From assembly GCA_029204225.1 (NCBI GenBank), contig CM055096.1, forward strand, positions 61,548,957 through 61,612,956: DNA of 64,000 nt, read 5' to 3'. The notes beneath the pieces were generated by a model. It was not told the DNA's origin. It ran no database searches and worked only from the letters and a program-made list of their open reading frames with translations. The stretch is from Diphasiastrum complanatum. Lineage: Eukaryota; Streptophyta; Lycopodiopsida; Lycopodiales; Lycopodiaceae. Positions 1 through 10,801 of this stretch are shown in pieces (positions within the stretch are counted from its first letter, which is position 1; each line of letters begins with the position of its first letter). The position numbers were made by a program, and so were the translations under genes.

Positions 1-25
1 AGTCTACAGCCCTAGCGCCATCTTC

Positions 26-28
<3 letters not shown>

Positions 29-78
<50 letters not shown>

Positions 79-180
79 TATTAATGTCTTTTCCATGTCA
101 AAAGGCATATAAGACTGAAGACACATATGAAGTGTGTGGTAGCCATGGGAGCGTATAAAACAACTCCAAAATAATAATGA
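29..180 (-). mobile_element. LINE 3' end with (CT)n tail (copy C)
   Basis: A GA tract of about 48 bp (29-76) is followed by TTTATTAATGTCTTTT and a CAAAAGGCATATAAGAC block. The same order (GA tract, then TTTATTAATGTC, then AAGGCATATAAGAC or AAGGTACATAGGAC) occurs at 38080 and 39665, where the sequence is joined to LINE reverse-transcriptase coding DNA. Read on the minus strand the element ends ...AAAGACATTAATAAA followed by (CT)n, so this is a 5'-truncated 3' UTR scrap. The end at 180 is approximate; no coding sequence remains. Confidence 0.55.
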
Positions 181-355
181 AGAAAAAATACATGTGCATC
201 TATCTAACTATAATCTAATTGCAATGAGTGAAAATGACTACAGGACTAGTATGTCTAGTTGCAATATGTTTGTGTTCGTGAGAGACAGAGCACTTGAAAA
301 TCTGGTAAGCCTCTTTTATTGCTCTCATGTGTCTCAGTGAATAATAGTATATCAT

Positions 356-498
356 TGTTACTTGCTTACTAAACCCTAACCAGGTGTTGATTAGCACAAT
401 AAATTGAACGCTCACAATCGCCATTAGAACCCTCTGCCTTCACCTGCCCCTGCTAGCACCATCCTGACTATGCACCAACGCACTACCATCTACCAACT
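356..498 (-). repeat. Possible far half of a chromovirus LTR split by the 499-5527 insertion
   Basis: The 499-5527 element duplicates CAACT (494-498 and 5528-5532), so DNA on either side was once contiguous. The right flank is an LTR starting TGTTA at 5715 on the minus strand. Its partner end could be the TGTTA at 356 on the plus strand, which would give an interrupted LTR of about 326 bp. Only the right-hand boundary is well supported; the end at 356 is inferred from the TGTTA/TAACA pairing alone. Confidence 0.25.
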
Positions 499-1742
499 TG
501 TTGTAAAGCTACCTTTACAAGCTTTACTTCCGGCGCCATCGGCGCCAGCTATGTCCCCGGCGCCAGCAGCGCCCCTGTTGCTCCCGGCGCCAACGGCGCC
601 GGCGCCGCTCCCGGCGCCACTGTGACCAGAATCCAGCCGGCGCCAAGTTCTTATGGCTGAAAATCTTTGATCGGTTCTAGCGAAGTCCAGAGAGCTCAGA
701 TCGATGTGCAATCACCTCACACGATCTAGGCATGATTAAAGGAAGCCTGGGGATCAATAAAATCTAGAGAGAGAAAATGACTTTCTAGAAAGAGAAAATT
801 CTAGAGAGAGAAGAACGTGCTTTACCAGCTTGGGTAGAGTGCTTGGTATGAGGGGGGGTGCCGAATCACACCAATACTATAGGGGAGTGCGGGTTGCGAC
901 TCAGGGCGAGCTCCAACCAAGTCTCAGCCTCCCTTGCTGGAATGTTGTCATGGCTCTCGCCTTGGCATGCTAGCGCCCCGGAGACTAGGGTCGGTCACAC
1001 ACTTGAAATGTAACCTTCTCAGATTTATCAATAAAGTGGGATTTTCCTCAAACTGACTCTGATTACCTTCCGGGTTTCAGTGTTCGGTAAAAGCGCCAGT
1101 TGTAAGGCCGCTTTCAAAATTTTTAACTTGGCACATAGCTGAGGGTCGTATCCCGGGACGCCAGCGGTATGCCGTCGGGACCATTCGGTCCGTGGCGCCA
1201 GCGGTATGCTGTCGGGACCATTTGGTCCAGGAACTGGTTGTTTCTTATCTGTCGCGGCTTGTGGTTCTGAGTATTCCTTGCATGAATGTGAATGGGTTAA
1301 GCTCTTGGCGAACGGGCTCTAACCTGTCGGCTGAGTTGGATGGCTTGCTTGGGTGGATGTTACCTGTTTATGGCTGTCCAGTCTGGCGTGGCGCCAGGTT
1401 GGCTTCCAGCGCTCGTGACGAAGCTTTCAGTTGGTTAAGTCTGATGTAAGTCAGACCGCTTGCTTGGAATGGATGTTACTCGTTTGTAACGAAGCTTCAA
1501 GTTGGTTAAGTTTGATGTATGTCGGGCGGCTTGCTTGGAGGGAAGTCACCCACGTCGGGACCCCCGATCTGGCATGGCGCCAGGTTGGATCTCAATGTTG
1601 GTTTTCGGAACTTCAAGTTGGTTAAGTCTGATCGTTGTTGGCGAGTTGGCTGCTTGTATGTCAAGTGGGTTTGGATGGCAAGAGTTGAAGGCTGGGAAGC
1701 TAAGTCGTGGTTCCCGGCTCCCTTTGGGATGCCTGCGCTACA
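499..1742 (+). repeat. 5' LTR of the LARD-like element
   Basis: The LTR is unusually GC-rich in part: eight GGCGCC palindromes lie within about 120 bp near its start (533-645). An AATAAA at about 1030 is a candidate poly(A) signal. Downstream are short internal repeats: a GACGCCAGCGGTATGC/GGCGCCAGCGGTATGC pair around 1158-1205, and three diverged units of roughly 70-120 bp starting at AGTTGGTTAAGT (1430-1660). Glycine/alanine-rich ORFs here follow from the GGCGCC repeats and are not considered genes. Confidence 0.88.
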
Positions 1743-1744
1743 TG

Positions 1745-1757
1745 TGGTATCAGAGCC
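1745..1757 (+). promoter_or_regulatory. Primer-binding site (initiator tRNA-Met)
   Basis: TGGTATCAGAGCC matches the complement of the 3' end of plant initiator tRNA-Met, two bases past the LTR end. It fixes the plus orientation of the element. Confidence 0.85.
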
Positions 1758-1825
1758 GACTGGCCGGTCAGCTATGCGGATCTCACGGAAATGGCCACGG
1801 TTTGGGGTTCATCAAGACAACTGTT

Positions 1826-2225
1826 GTGCAAGGTGCTGCCCACAGTGTAAGCACGGGTGCGTCCACGGTCGGGGTGGTCGGCAGAACGGGGGACTTGATG
1901 AGTCAAAGTGCTGCCCTTGAGGTGTAAGCACGGTCAGTTCTCGCGGTTCGGGCCTGGCGCTGTCTGCACGTAGGACGGATGAGGCAAAGTGCTGTCTAGG
2001 GAGGTGAAAGCACGGTCTGTACCTTGTGGGGTGCGGGGCGACATATTCGAACTGTACGGGTTAACCATTGATACAGAGATGCTGCTCGAATTCGGGTGTA
2101 AAGCACGGGTGGTTAGCTGCCGGTGCGGGATAGCTGCCGATCGTTTAGCTATAAGGGCTATCGACCAAAAAGTGGTGGGGCGTGACTGAGGCAATGTGCT
2201 GCTTAATGGTGAAAGCACGGATAGT
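1826..2225 (+). repeat. Array of five diverged hairpin units behind the PBS
   Basis: Five units share the pattern AAAGTGCTG, a 12-20-nt spacer, then GGTG(T/A)AAGCACGG. GTGCT pairs with AGCAC, so each can fold into a short stem-loop. Stem arms lie at 1833-1837/1850-1854, 1908-1912/1927-1931, 1989-1993/2009-2013, about 2079-2083/2102-2106 (degenerate) and 2196-2200/2214-2218. The unit starts are 75, 81, 90 and 117 bp apart. The position, in the 5' leader of the element RNA, is where packaging or dimerisation signals lie in LTR elements; that role is inference. Confidence 0.6.
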
Positions 2226-2495
2226 TGGAGGGGTTTCCTATGTGGGCTGATTCCGTGATCGATTTGTATGGGCGCGGCCAGGCAAAGGTCCGTTGGCAGG
2301 ACCATCTCAAAGGGGGACCTTGTCTTTGTTACTTGTTAGTAAACCTGCCTGAGTGTCTTACTTGTACGTATTCGTGGTGAGTCTTAGTACTCGTGCTTTG
2401 CCTGGTTTGCATGATTGCTTGTGATACAAGGAGCTGATGGCTCGAGAAGGAACCTTTTCTTTTGAAGGCTGATACCATCAAACAAAGAGGACTAC

Positions 2496-3000
2496 AGAAT
2501 CTGTGGGGCGGATTTGCAGTTCAAGTACTCACACGTGAACGACAACGAAACGACTCAATGTTTGCAAAGGATGGATGGCTAGCCTGTTTCTTAGGTTAGT
2601 TTCATTTGCGACAACGCCCACCAGACGCAAGCAGAAAGTCAAAAGTTGGAAAGGGCCATTTCAGGGGAGATCTTCTATGGAGCAGTTGGTCTTCATTTTG
2701 GGACGGCCACCTTCGGAACTGAAACTCACTGAGCATGGGCGATATCCAGAATCTGTGCGGCGGATTTGCAGTTCAAGTACTCGCACGTGAACGACAACGA
2801 AATGACTCAATGTTTGCAAAGGATGGATGGCTAGCCTGTTTCTTGGGTTAGTTTCATTTGCGACAACGCCCACCAGACGCAAGCAGGAAGTCAAAAGTTG
2901 GAAAGGGTAATTTCAGGGGAGATCTTCTATAGCAGTTGGTCTTCATTTTGGGATGGCCACCTTCGGAACTGAAACTCACTGAGCATGGGTGATATCCAGT
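2496..3000 (+). repeat. 252-bp tandem duplication inside the LARD-like element
   Basis: Two copies with a 252-bp period (GATTTGCAGTTCAAGTACTC at 2511 and 2763) differ at scattered positions. Short ORFs on both strands repeat between copies, but nothing in them resembles a known protein. Confidence 0.8.
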
Positions 3001-3504
3001 ATCAGTTGGGTTTTTTAAGCTACTTGGCACAGTACTCAATTTTTTATTAACATTGAAGCTGGCACACCACAAGTCGGAGGCTCAGCTCTTTGTACTGAAA
3101 AATTACATAACTTGAAAATATATCTTTGTCTGGGAAAAGCGTAGATTTGATATCGCTTCCGTAAAACCCGAGAACCTTATTAACTGGTGACAGAGGCCTT
3201 TCTTTGAAATGTTCGCCCCTGTCGCTTCTGACTTTCAACTTTGGAACTCCTTTGAGCTCCTGATTTGTCCTTGATGCACTTTGTGTTGAGCTCCCTGAGC
3301 TCCAGATTTGTTCAGTTCCGCACATGTATCAAGGCTCCCTGAGCCGAAGGATTAATCGTTTGATTGCCCACTTTATGGTCCACTCCGTGCCTTGTTGCTT
3401 CTGCACCTTGATTTCTCTCCTTGTCCAAGCCTGATCTTGATACTTTTCCATCTTGGCTCTTTAAGGTAGGCAAAGATTGAGTACTCCGCAATGCACCTCT
3501 TACT

Positions 3505-3900
3505 TAGCTTGAAGTAGCTCTTTGAATCAGCCCAAATGTAACCATTGACCTCGTGGAAAGCCAAAGGGTCGCACCAGTTTGATCCGCATCCGAACTATCT
3601 CTTCGCGTTTGCTTGAAGCACCATGTCCGTCGCGCAAAACTTGACTTTCACAATTCCATCACTGGTTAGTTGCCTCACAGTCAAAACAAGAAGTGTACAT
3701 CGAGCTTGGCTTCAAGTAGCTCTCTTTGAATCAGAAACATGCACCCAGAGTTTGCACTAATCCGATCTCAACGCGAACTGTCCCTTAGCGTCCGTTCGAA
3801 ATACCAAGTCTCTCATGCAAGACTCAACTTTCACAGTTCCTTCATTGATCAGCTGCCTTACACGTAACACAAGCCAGCGTACTCATATGTTTCCTCATCA
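3505..3900 (+). repeat. Imperfect duplication of about 205 bp
   Basis: CTTGAAGTAGCTCTTTGAATCAG at about 3511 and CTTCAAGTAGCTCTCTTTGAATCAG at about 3712 each lead into similar sequence (CCAAATG/CATGCACC..., GATCC/GATCTC..., AACTTGACTTTCACA/GACTCAACTTTCACA). The copies are clearly diverged. No coding potential is recognised. Confidence 0.55.
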
Positions 3901-4283
3901 TTGCTGGTCCAGAGAAAGCCTATAACAAACTTTCCTTTCCACAACAAAAACTTGTCAACTTATTAGGTCCAAAGTTCGCCAGTCTCCTCGTGTGAGTATG
4001 GCTAGGTCACCTTGAATTTGCCCCCATTTTGATCAACTTTCATCTAAAATTTGCCCCAAGAGAGAGGTGTGTGTGATAGTTCCCCTCCACTTAATAAATC
4101 AGCTGATCGGACTTAGAGTAGAGTTCTTCGGACAAAAAGCCTTTCCAACACTTTGCTTCCCATCTGCTAGGATTATGGCTCGATCCAACTTGTTGCCAAT
4201 CTCTGAAGAGGATCCTAGTCTTGACACCTTTACTTTAATCTGACATCTGATGAGGACATCAGATTTTATAAAGGTGGGGTGGA

Positions 4284-5527
4284 TGTTGTAAAGCTACCTT
4301 TACAAGCTTTACTTCCGGCGCCATCGGCGCCAGCTATGTCCCCGGCGCCAATAGCACCCCTGCTGCTCCCGGCGCCAACGGCGCCGGCGCCGCTCCCGGC
4401 GCCACTGTGACCAGAATCCAGCCGGCGCCAAGTTCCTATGGCTGAAAATCTTTGATCGGTTCTAGCGAAGTCCAGAGAGCTCAGATCGATGTGCAATCAC
4501 CTCACACGATCTAGGCATGATTAAAGGAAGCCTGGGGATCAATAAAATCTAGAGAGAGAAATGACTTTCTAGAAAGAGAAAATTCTAAAGAGAGAAAAAC
4601 GTGCTTTACCAGCTTGGGTAGAGTGCTTGGTATGAGGGGGGGTGCCGAATCACACCAATACTATAGGGGAGTGCGGGTTGCGACTCAGGGCGAGCTCCAA
4701 CCAAGTCTCAGCCTCCCTTGCTGGAATGTTGTCATGGCTCTTGCCTTGGCATGCTAGCGCCCCGGAGACTAGGGTCGGTCACACACTTGAAATGTAACCT
4801 TCTCAGATTTATCAATAAAGTGGGATTTTCCTCAAACTGACTCTGATTACCTTCTGGGTTTCAGTGTTTGGTAAAAGCGCCAGTTGTAAGGCCGCTTTCA
4901 AAATTTTTAACTTGGCACATAGCTGAGGGTCGTATCCCGGGACGCCAGCGGTATGCCGTCGGGACCATTCGGTCCGTGGCGCCAGCGGTATGCTGTCGGG
5001 ACCATTTGGTCCAGGAACTGGTTGTTTCCATATCTGTCGCGGCTTGTGGTTCTGAGTATTCCTTGCATGAACGTGAATGGGTTAAGCTCTTGGCGAACGG
5101 GCTCTAACCTGTCGGCTGAGTTGGATGGCTTGCTTGGGTGGATGTTACCTGTTTATGGCTGTCCAGTCTGGCGTGGCGCCAGGTTGGCTTCCAGCGCTCG
5201 TGACGAAGCTTTCAGTTGGTTAAGTCTGATGTAAGTCAGACCGCTTGCTTGGAATGGATGTTACTCGTTTGTAACGAAGCTTCAAGTTGGTTAAGTTTGA
5301 TGTATGTCGGGCGGCTTGCTTGGAGGGAAGTCACCCACGTCGGGACCCCCGATCTGGCATGGCGCCAGGTTGGATCTCAATGTTGGTTTTCGGAACTTCA
5401 AGTTGGTTAAGTCTGATCGTTGTTGGCGAGTTGGCTGCTTGTATGTCAAGTGGGTTTGGATGGCAAGAGTTGAAGGCTGGGAAGCTAAGTCGTGGTTCCC
5501 GGCTCCCTTTGGGATGCCTGCGTTACA
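4284..5527 (+). repeat. 3' LTR of the LARD-like element
   Basis: Same length as the 5' LTR and nearly identical, including the GGCGCC cluster (4317-4430). It is followed by the second copy of the CAACT target duplication. The purine tract at 4270-4283 directly precedes it. Confidence 0.88.
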
Positions 5528-5532
5528 CAACT

Positions 5533-5715
5533 CCTAGGTAGATAGAATGAATGGTAATGAGAGCTCTTCCCCTTCTATACTCCATGCCTAGTACACGTCC
5601 TTGATCCCGACAAGTGGTGCACATGCGGTCCACGAATCATTGGTCAAGTCCGTAGGCCTAGTCCATCATCCGGTTTCAAGTTAGGTTCGGGACTTGAGGG
5701 GTCAAGTCCTTAACA
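5533..5715 (-). repeat. Start of a chromovirus 3' LTR (minus strand)
   Basis: On the minus strand a purine tract (AAGGGGGAGGGCC) at 5716-5732 is followed directly by TGTTAAGGACTTGACC, the expected start of a 3' LTR. The LTR is cut at 5532 by the LARD-like insertion. Confidence 0.5.
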
Positions 5716-5732
5716 GGCCCTCCCCCTTAAAA

Positions 5733-6075
5733 GACTTTTCTTCTAAGGGAATCTCAATTTAAGGTCTTTTCTCCTTTTTCCAAGTGTTGTCATTTATCGA
5801 ACTACCTTTCCAACGAACGAAGTAGTCAATCACCTCTTGGTTTCTGAGCCCACATTGATGTAAATATCTTCCTCTTGTAGAGTTTCCTTACAATAGTACC
5901 GTATACTGAAAAGCTCCATTTCAGATCATGCATGGTAAACCTTTGTTGCCACCTATGCTTATGACTAAGGAAAAAGTATTTGCTTTCAATGAATTTGTTC
6001 ATGATTATAAAGAATGTTATGAAAAGTTCAAGCTTGCAGTATCTAGAGCATAGGAAAAACAAGAAAAAGGACATG
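5733..6075 (-). pseudogene. Ty3/gypsy integrase C-terminus and chromodomain remnant
   Basis: On the minus strand, about 5765-5850 encodes a chromodomain-like stretch whose core reads DYFVRWKG, then NDNTW, about 40 codons before the purine tract. This is the normal 3' end of a chromovirus pol, where the chromodomain helps direct integration. Upstream, a RWQQRF segment at about 5935-5955 resembles the integrase C-terminal region. Frameshifts and stops interrupt it, so it is dead. Assignment rests on short motifs. Confidence 0.5.
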
Positions 6076-8144
6076 AATTTGCGTCAAAGGATAATAACCT
6101 AACCAAGAAGGGGCCGGTGTCCTCTTGAAGTCCGACAAGAAGCACCTAAGAAAGAAGAAAGGTGTTAGCACCCAGTCGTGGCCCGAACGTGATCCCACAA
6201 GGACTAGTAAGTACAAGGTCTAGTGACCATCGTTTGTGTCCAGTGACCAATCACACCGATAGAGACCCGCTAGTCGTGTAAAGTGCATCACAATCGCTGA
6301 TGAAGTGTAGAGGTGCATGTTGTGAGTATGCATTAGTGGTGTGTGATTGTCATGCCATTGAAAAAGCCACCTTTTGTTATACGGGTTTAGGCTAGGGTTA
6401 GTCGACGGTCAATCGAAGTGGGCAATCATTCCACTATTGGGGCATGAGGGTGGTAACCGACAGACTCCAGTGGGTGCTGTTTAGCAGTTTGGGTACTGAT
6501 GGGTCCAAGGTGGCCTGGCCAGCCATGCGAGGATGCCACATGCCTTGGAACTGGAATAGCAAGTAGAGTACCCCATTCTAGAGAGAAAAGATGTGGAAAA
6601 ACACCAGATTCGATTACTTTTTGAGAGATTTGGGAGAGATTAAAAACGTTTTGATTTCATGTAGACAGCCAGTCCACTAGTTGCATGCAGGACTAGCACA
6701 CCTTTCCTTGCAAAGAATATTTGTGGAATTTGTCATAAATTTTTCTACAGTATCAAATTTCAATCATCTTTTGGCAGGCTCTTTGGGAATTGGATCACTG
6801 CCTGGGAAGCATCAACTCCAAGACAATGTTTCAAACATCTCAGATTCTGCCCAAAAATCAGATATTTGGAAATTTTTTGACCTGATAGAGTTGCAGCTTC
6901 ATATTTGGAAATTTTTTGACCTGATAGAGTTGCAGCTTCATATCTTCCTTGTCTCTCGTCCGTTGTGACTAAGATTTTGCATGAAGGATTCTCAGATGAG
7001 AAATAGTCCTCTATTGTTTTATTTCTATTGAGAGAGAAAAGAGAGAGTGAGAAATTCTTTTCGTTCCCCATATCGAGTCTTTCCTTTATCCCAAGGAAAG
7101 AGAGAGTTAGGTTTCCTTTCTATAAAATTGTGTTTGTTTGCTTCCCAATTTTCCTTGCACTGTGAATTCTTCTCCAAGTACTAAGTATGGAAAATCAAGA
7201 CAATCGTGTTCACATTCCTTCTTCTCCCGTTACTTCCCTCCTTTCCTTGCCTATTAGTCCCCAACCCACGAGGGTCTACTAGCTACGACGAAAATGGTCT
7301 CTGATACCCCATAGTCGGACGTGAAAGATTGTCTGAAGTCAGTGGAAGAATCTTTGACCATTGTCCAAAGCATGTTGCGAACCTTGGTGAGTGGCATCCC
7401 TACTCCAAGTTTTCCTTCTTCTGCACACAGTCATTCATAGTTCGTGCATCCCCCTTCTATGCATGTCTCTATGATTGCTTACTCCTTTCAATTTCAAGCT
7501 TATCAAGGGACCCCTGATCTTCAACGACCCCGATCCAATAGTTCTGATCGGATCTAGACGTCGAAAGCAGGCCCTCAAGTCATTGGACCCTTAGATTCGA
7601 GGCACAAAGCAGGCAGTCGCGTTGGGCACACGCGCCCTATTCCACGAGGGTACACGCGCCCTCCCACCAAGTTTTTGGGTCAATCAAGCATGTTTTTGAT
7701 TTTTTCTGAGTGCAATCAGAAGCTATGGCCAAGGTCGCCAATCTCCAGCTAAGAATTTGGACCCTTGGATCACCTCTTTCTATGAAGAATTGAGGATTTT
7801 ATCCACGTGGAAAAATGGCTTTTCTCTCTCCTCAGAAGGCAGATTTTTCTTCTTTGACAGCAGCTAGGATCTGAGCCGAGATTTCTAAAACAGTTATGGC
7901 CCTCCAGCGACTTCCTTCAGCGCTTTACAGAATTGAAGTGGGTGGAGAAACTTATGGCTGTTTTTCCAAAAATCGTAACCCTAGCCTGGTTTTTTTTTCC
8001 AAAAACCAATTGCAAGTTCCTAGGTTTTCGATCAATTATCTTCCTATTTGATGCTATGCACAAGCTTAAGCACTCAACCCTAAGCTTGACAAGCCTTCGT
8101 ATGCTTGATTCAATGTACTAGCTCTTTGGTTTCCGCTTACTTAT
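6076..8144. other. No gene recognised
   Basis: About 2 kb of mixed-composition DNA with only short ORFs. The one regular structure is a perfect or near-perfect 39-bp tandem duplication at 6862-6900 and 6901-6939. The rest is probably decayed retroelement DNA, but no motif supports a specific name. Confidence 0.5.
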
Positions 8145-9534
8145 TGTTACGAGACCGTAACAGGACCAACCCAATAGTACTTCTAGGTCAGCTAACCACC
8201 GGAGGCAGAGCACAATGTGAGTCAAAGGCATGCATGCATACCATGTGGTTGGTACGAGGGCCAGTAATGCCCATGTAGACACACGCATGATAGTAGGGGG
8301 CCATGCAATCCTTCAGTAATGGATACATGCAACATGAACGGTGGGTGACAACAGCAACTACCACCTACCGCATGCATGCAAACTCACACTGGGCTAGGAG
8401 GGGCATTCTATAAAAGAGTGCATTGGCTGGGTGGATCAGAGTAGCTTTTGCCTTGTAGTTATGATGTTCCTAACACCAGTATCAGTACCCTATGCCTCAG
8501 TAGACGAGTAGTTGATTCCTCGACGGGCCATATAATTTAGTAAACTAGATCTAGGCTCATGGTCTCATCAAGTCCGCATTAAGGTGGAAGATGTTCTGAA
8601 AACAGCTTTCAGGACTTGTCACAGTCATTATGAGTTTAAGGTGATGTTGTTTGGGCTCACCAATGCTCCTGTGACATTTATGACCCTGATGAACAGTGAT
8701 CTTCGGCCATATTTAGGGAAATTTGTGGTAGTTTTTCTTGATGACATTTTAGTTTACAGAAAAATAAAAGGAGCATTTGGCTCACCTCAAAAACTCATTC
8801 CATTTGCTCAGAAAGCATAAACTATTTGCAAAGAAACCTAAATGTGAGTTCTTTACCGAAGAAGTAGCATATTTGGGCTATATTATCTCGAAAGATGGGA
8901 TTAAGATGGATCCAAATACGGTCAAAGCCATTTTCAATTGGCCTAGACCAAACAATATTTCAAATGTTTAGGTCTTTCTTGGCCAAACAACAGTTCCTAT
9001 GACAAATCTTCTTAAGGAAAAGGGAAAGGAGTTCATCTGGGGGCCAGAGCAACAAGAAAGTTTTGATGCTCTCAAAACAACATTGGTTACAACGCCAATA
9101 CCGAAAGTCGTAGACCCAAATTAGCCTTTTGTGGTCGAAATAGATGATAGTGACTTTGTAGTAGGTGCGATGTCGAACCAAAATGGACGACTACTAGCGT
9201 TCAAAAGTAAGAAGCTCGAACCCGCTCAGACTAGATACAATGCCCTTTTTAGACTTGGCGACACTATTTTGTGGTGCTAGTTTCGAGATCTTGACTGACC
9301 ATGAAAGCTTTAGATATTGTGTGCATTGCAGTAGGGGGCCATGCAGTCCTTCAGTAATGGATTGGGACCCCGCATGCATCAGTAACCCATGCATGTAGCA
9401 TGAAAGGTGGGTGTCAACAACAACTACCACACATGCAAACTCACATTGGGCTAGGAGGGGCATTCTATAAGAGTGCATTAGCTTGGCGGATTAGACTAGC
9501 TTTTGCCTTCCTCATGGTTATGCTGTTCCTAACA
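8145..9534 (+). mobile_element. Internally deleted Ty3/gypsy element
   Basis: A left LTR (8145-8475, TGTTACGAGACC to TTCCTAACA) and a partial right LTR (about 9326-9534, also ending TTCCTAACA) flank a pol fragment. Shared blocks include the GGGGGCCATGCA region and GGGCTAGGAGGGGCATTCTATAA, the last a likely TATA region. The 5' part of the right LTR, gag, protease and integrase are missing. No matching target duplication is seen (CTTAT versus TTTGC), consistent with an old, rearranged copy. Confidence 0.6.
8545..9260 (+). pseudogene. Ty3/gypsy reverse transcriptase/RNase H fragment
   Basis: The first frame carries HQVRI, then [16 protein letters not shown] and the catalytic [11 protein letters not shown] (the FLDD box, about 8725-8755). 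A frame change near 8780 leads into [17 protein letters not shown] and YLGYIISKDGI, the RT thumb region, and then WPRPNN just before a stop. Short stretches of the RNase H region follow to about 9260 with stops. The order and spacing match gypsy pol; the copy has at least one frameshift and several stops. Confidence 0.8.
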
Positions 9535-9799
9535 TTTGCTGCAATCTCCGAACTCTCATAAACCCGTTGTTTTGAAACTCTCTTGAATGGCCACTTTGTA
9601 CTATGCCCGAACCTTGTCAGGCTCTGATATCAAGCTAAATTTTACGAGGCACAGGATCACAGATTGACATAGACAGAAATCAGCACAATAAGCATTCCAA
9701 ATCGAAACTCCATATAGCAAACTGTATTTTCAAAAACCCAAAACATTGTACCTATAGTATTTTTGGTGGCAACCCATGCATGTTCTTTGATACGGTCAC

Positions 9800-9917
9800 A
9801 GGCCAGGGCACGGTGGGTGGACCCGGATTAGGTCCTACGGCGGGGTGGAACGTGAGTCGTTCGGTCTCTTGTGGTTAACCGGCACCTGGAGGTTTGTAGT
9901 AAGTAGGGATTGTAACA
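9800..9917 (+). repeat. End of a gypsy 5' LTR
   Basis: Sequence ending GGGATTGTAACA lies two bases before a tRNA-Met PBS. The LTR start could not be placed because no second copy is in the window, so the left limit is arbitrary. Confidence 0.4.
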
Positions 9918-9919
9918 TA

Positions 9920-9933
9920 TGGTATCAGAGCCA
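9920..9933 (+). promoter_or_regulatory. Primer-binding site of the gypsy gag-protease element
   Basis: TGGTATCAGAGCCA, complementary to initiator tRNA-Met, sits two bases after an LTR end (TGTAACA) and about 870 bp before the gag start. Confidence 0.7.
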
Positions 9934-10801
9934 CTGCAAGCCGAAAGCAGGTGTGTTGATCCTTAGTAGTTTTCTTGTAATTTACGTTGCTTCTGACGGA
10001 TTTCAAAATGGAATTGAAATGCATTTTTTATGCATTTTTCAGGGGTTTTTCCTTCTGCTTTTTTTTACAAATTTTGAAGCAATAAAGTTAAAAAAAACAG
10101 TTGAGGGCCAAGGAAGACCTTCCACGTGGCACTGTCCAAGGGTAGGACAGGTGGCGGTCCTTCCTATTGCATTTCCGCTCAGATTTAAGTAGTTTTCTGG
10201 TTGCGGTAGGCCCTCCTCAGCAAATAACAAGAATTTGAATTTTTTCCATCGCTGCCTGTCCAACAGGGGTGGCCAAAAACTAGTTGGCAAATCTGCCACG
10301 TGGCATCTTTTGGGCCAAGTGAGGTGGCAGATGGTAGCACCCTGCTGTTGCGATGCCTTCCAGATTCTGGTGAAATCAGGGCCCTCCCTGAGAATTTAAA
10401 CATGTTTTTCTTCCTCCTGTCCCTGTCTGCCAGCGATGGACAGTTTGAAGGAAAATAAGATATAGAAGGGGGGGAAGGGGCTGTAGGCCACCTGGCAGGT
10501 TGCTAGGAGTTGGCCAGTAAGCTGACGTGGAAGCTAGGTGGCAAGGCAAGGCCACTTGGCAGGTACTAGGATGGCATGGAGAGGGAGGCATACCTCTTCC
10601 ATGCATCTGTTTTTTGTGAAAAGAGGTGGAGGTGGTGGTGCATCCTTCTCTTTGCTCTCTCTTATTCCTCTTGGCAGCCATGGACAATACCATTTGGTTT
10701 GTGAAGAGACGGCAAGAGTAGCCTTGTATCTACCTTCCTTGAGTAGCTTTTAATTCCTTCTGTCATCTCTTTCTTAATTCACCTCTCTTCTTCTTGTAAA
10801 A

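Larger units (their letters stand above)
499..5527 (+). mobile_element. Complete non-autonomous LTR retrotransposon (LARD-like)
   Basis: Two 1244-bp direct repeats (499-1742 and 4284-5527), each beginning TGTTGTAAAG and ending TACA, flank a 2541-bp interior. The flanks carry a perfect 5-bp duplication, CAACT. A PBS matching initiator tRNA-Met starts two bases inside the left LTR, and a purine tract (AAAGGTGGGGTGGA) abuts the right LTR, giving plus orientation. By eye the LTRs differ at only about a dozen sites, so the insertion is recent. The interior has no gag, protease, integrase or reverse transcriptase; it has a hairpin array and internal duplications instead. Such elements need proteins from another element. 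The parent family is unknown. Confidence 0.9.

Noticed and set aside
490-711. Glycine/alanine-rich minus-strand ORF (also 4266-4496)
   Set aside because: It is the translation of the GGCGCC cluster in the LTR, present in both LTR copies and without other coding evidence.
1502-1927. Plus-strand ORFs of up to 141 codons across the LTR/interior boundary
   Set aside because: They overlap in several frames, reappear in the other LTR and run through the PBS; no motif supports them.
9600-9640. Minus-strand TGATATCAGAGCCTGAC as another PBS
   Set aside because: It has one mismatch and no TG...CA LTR end beside it.
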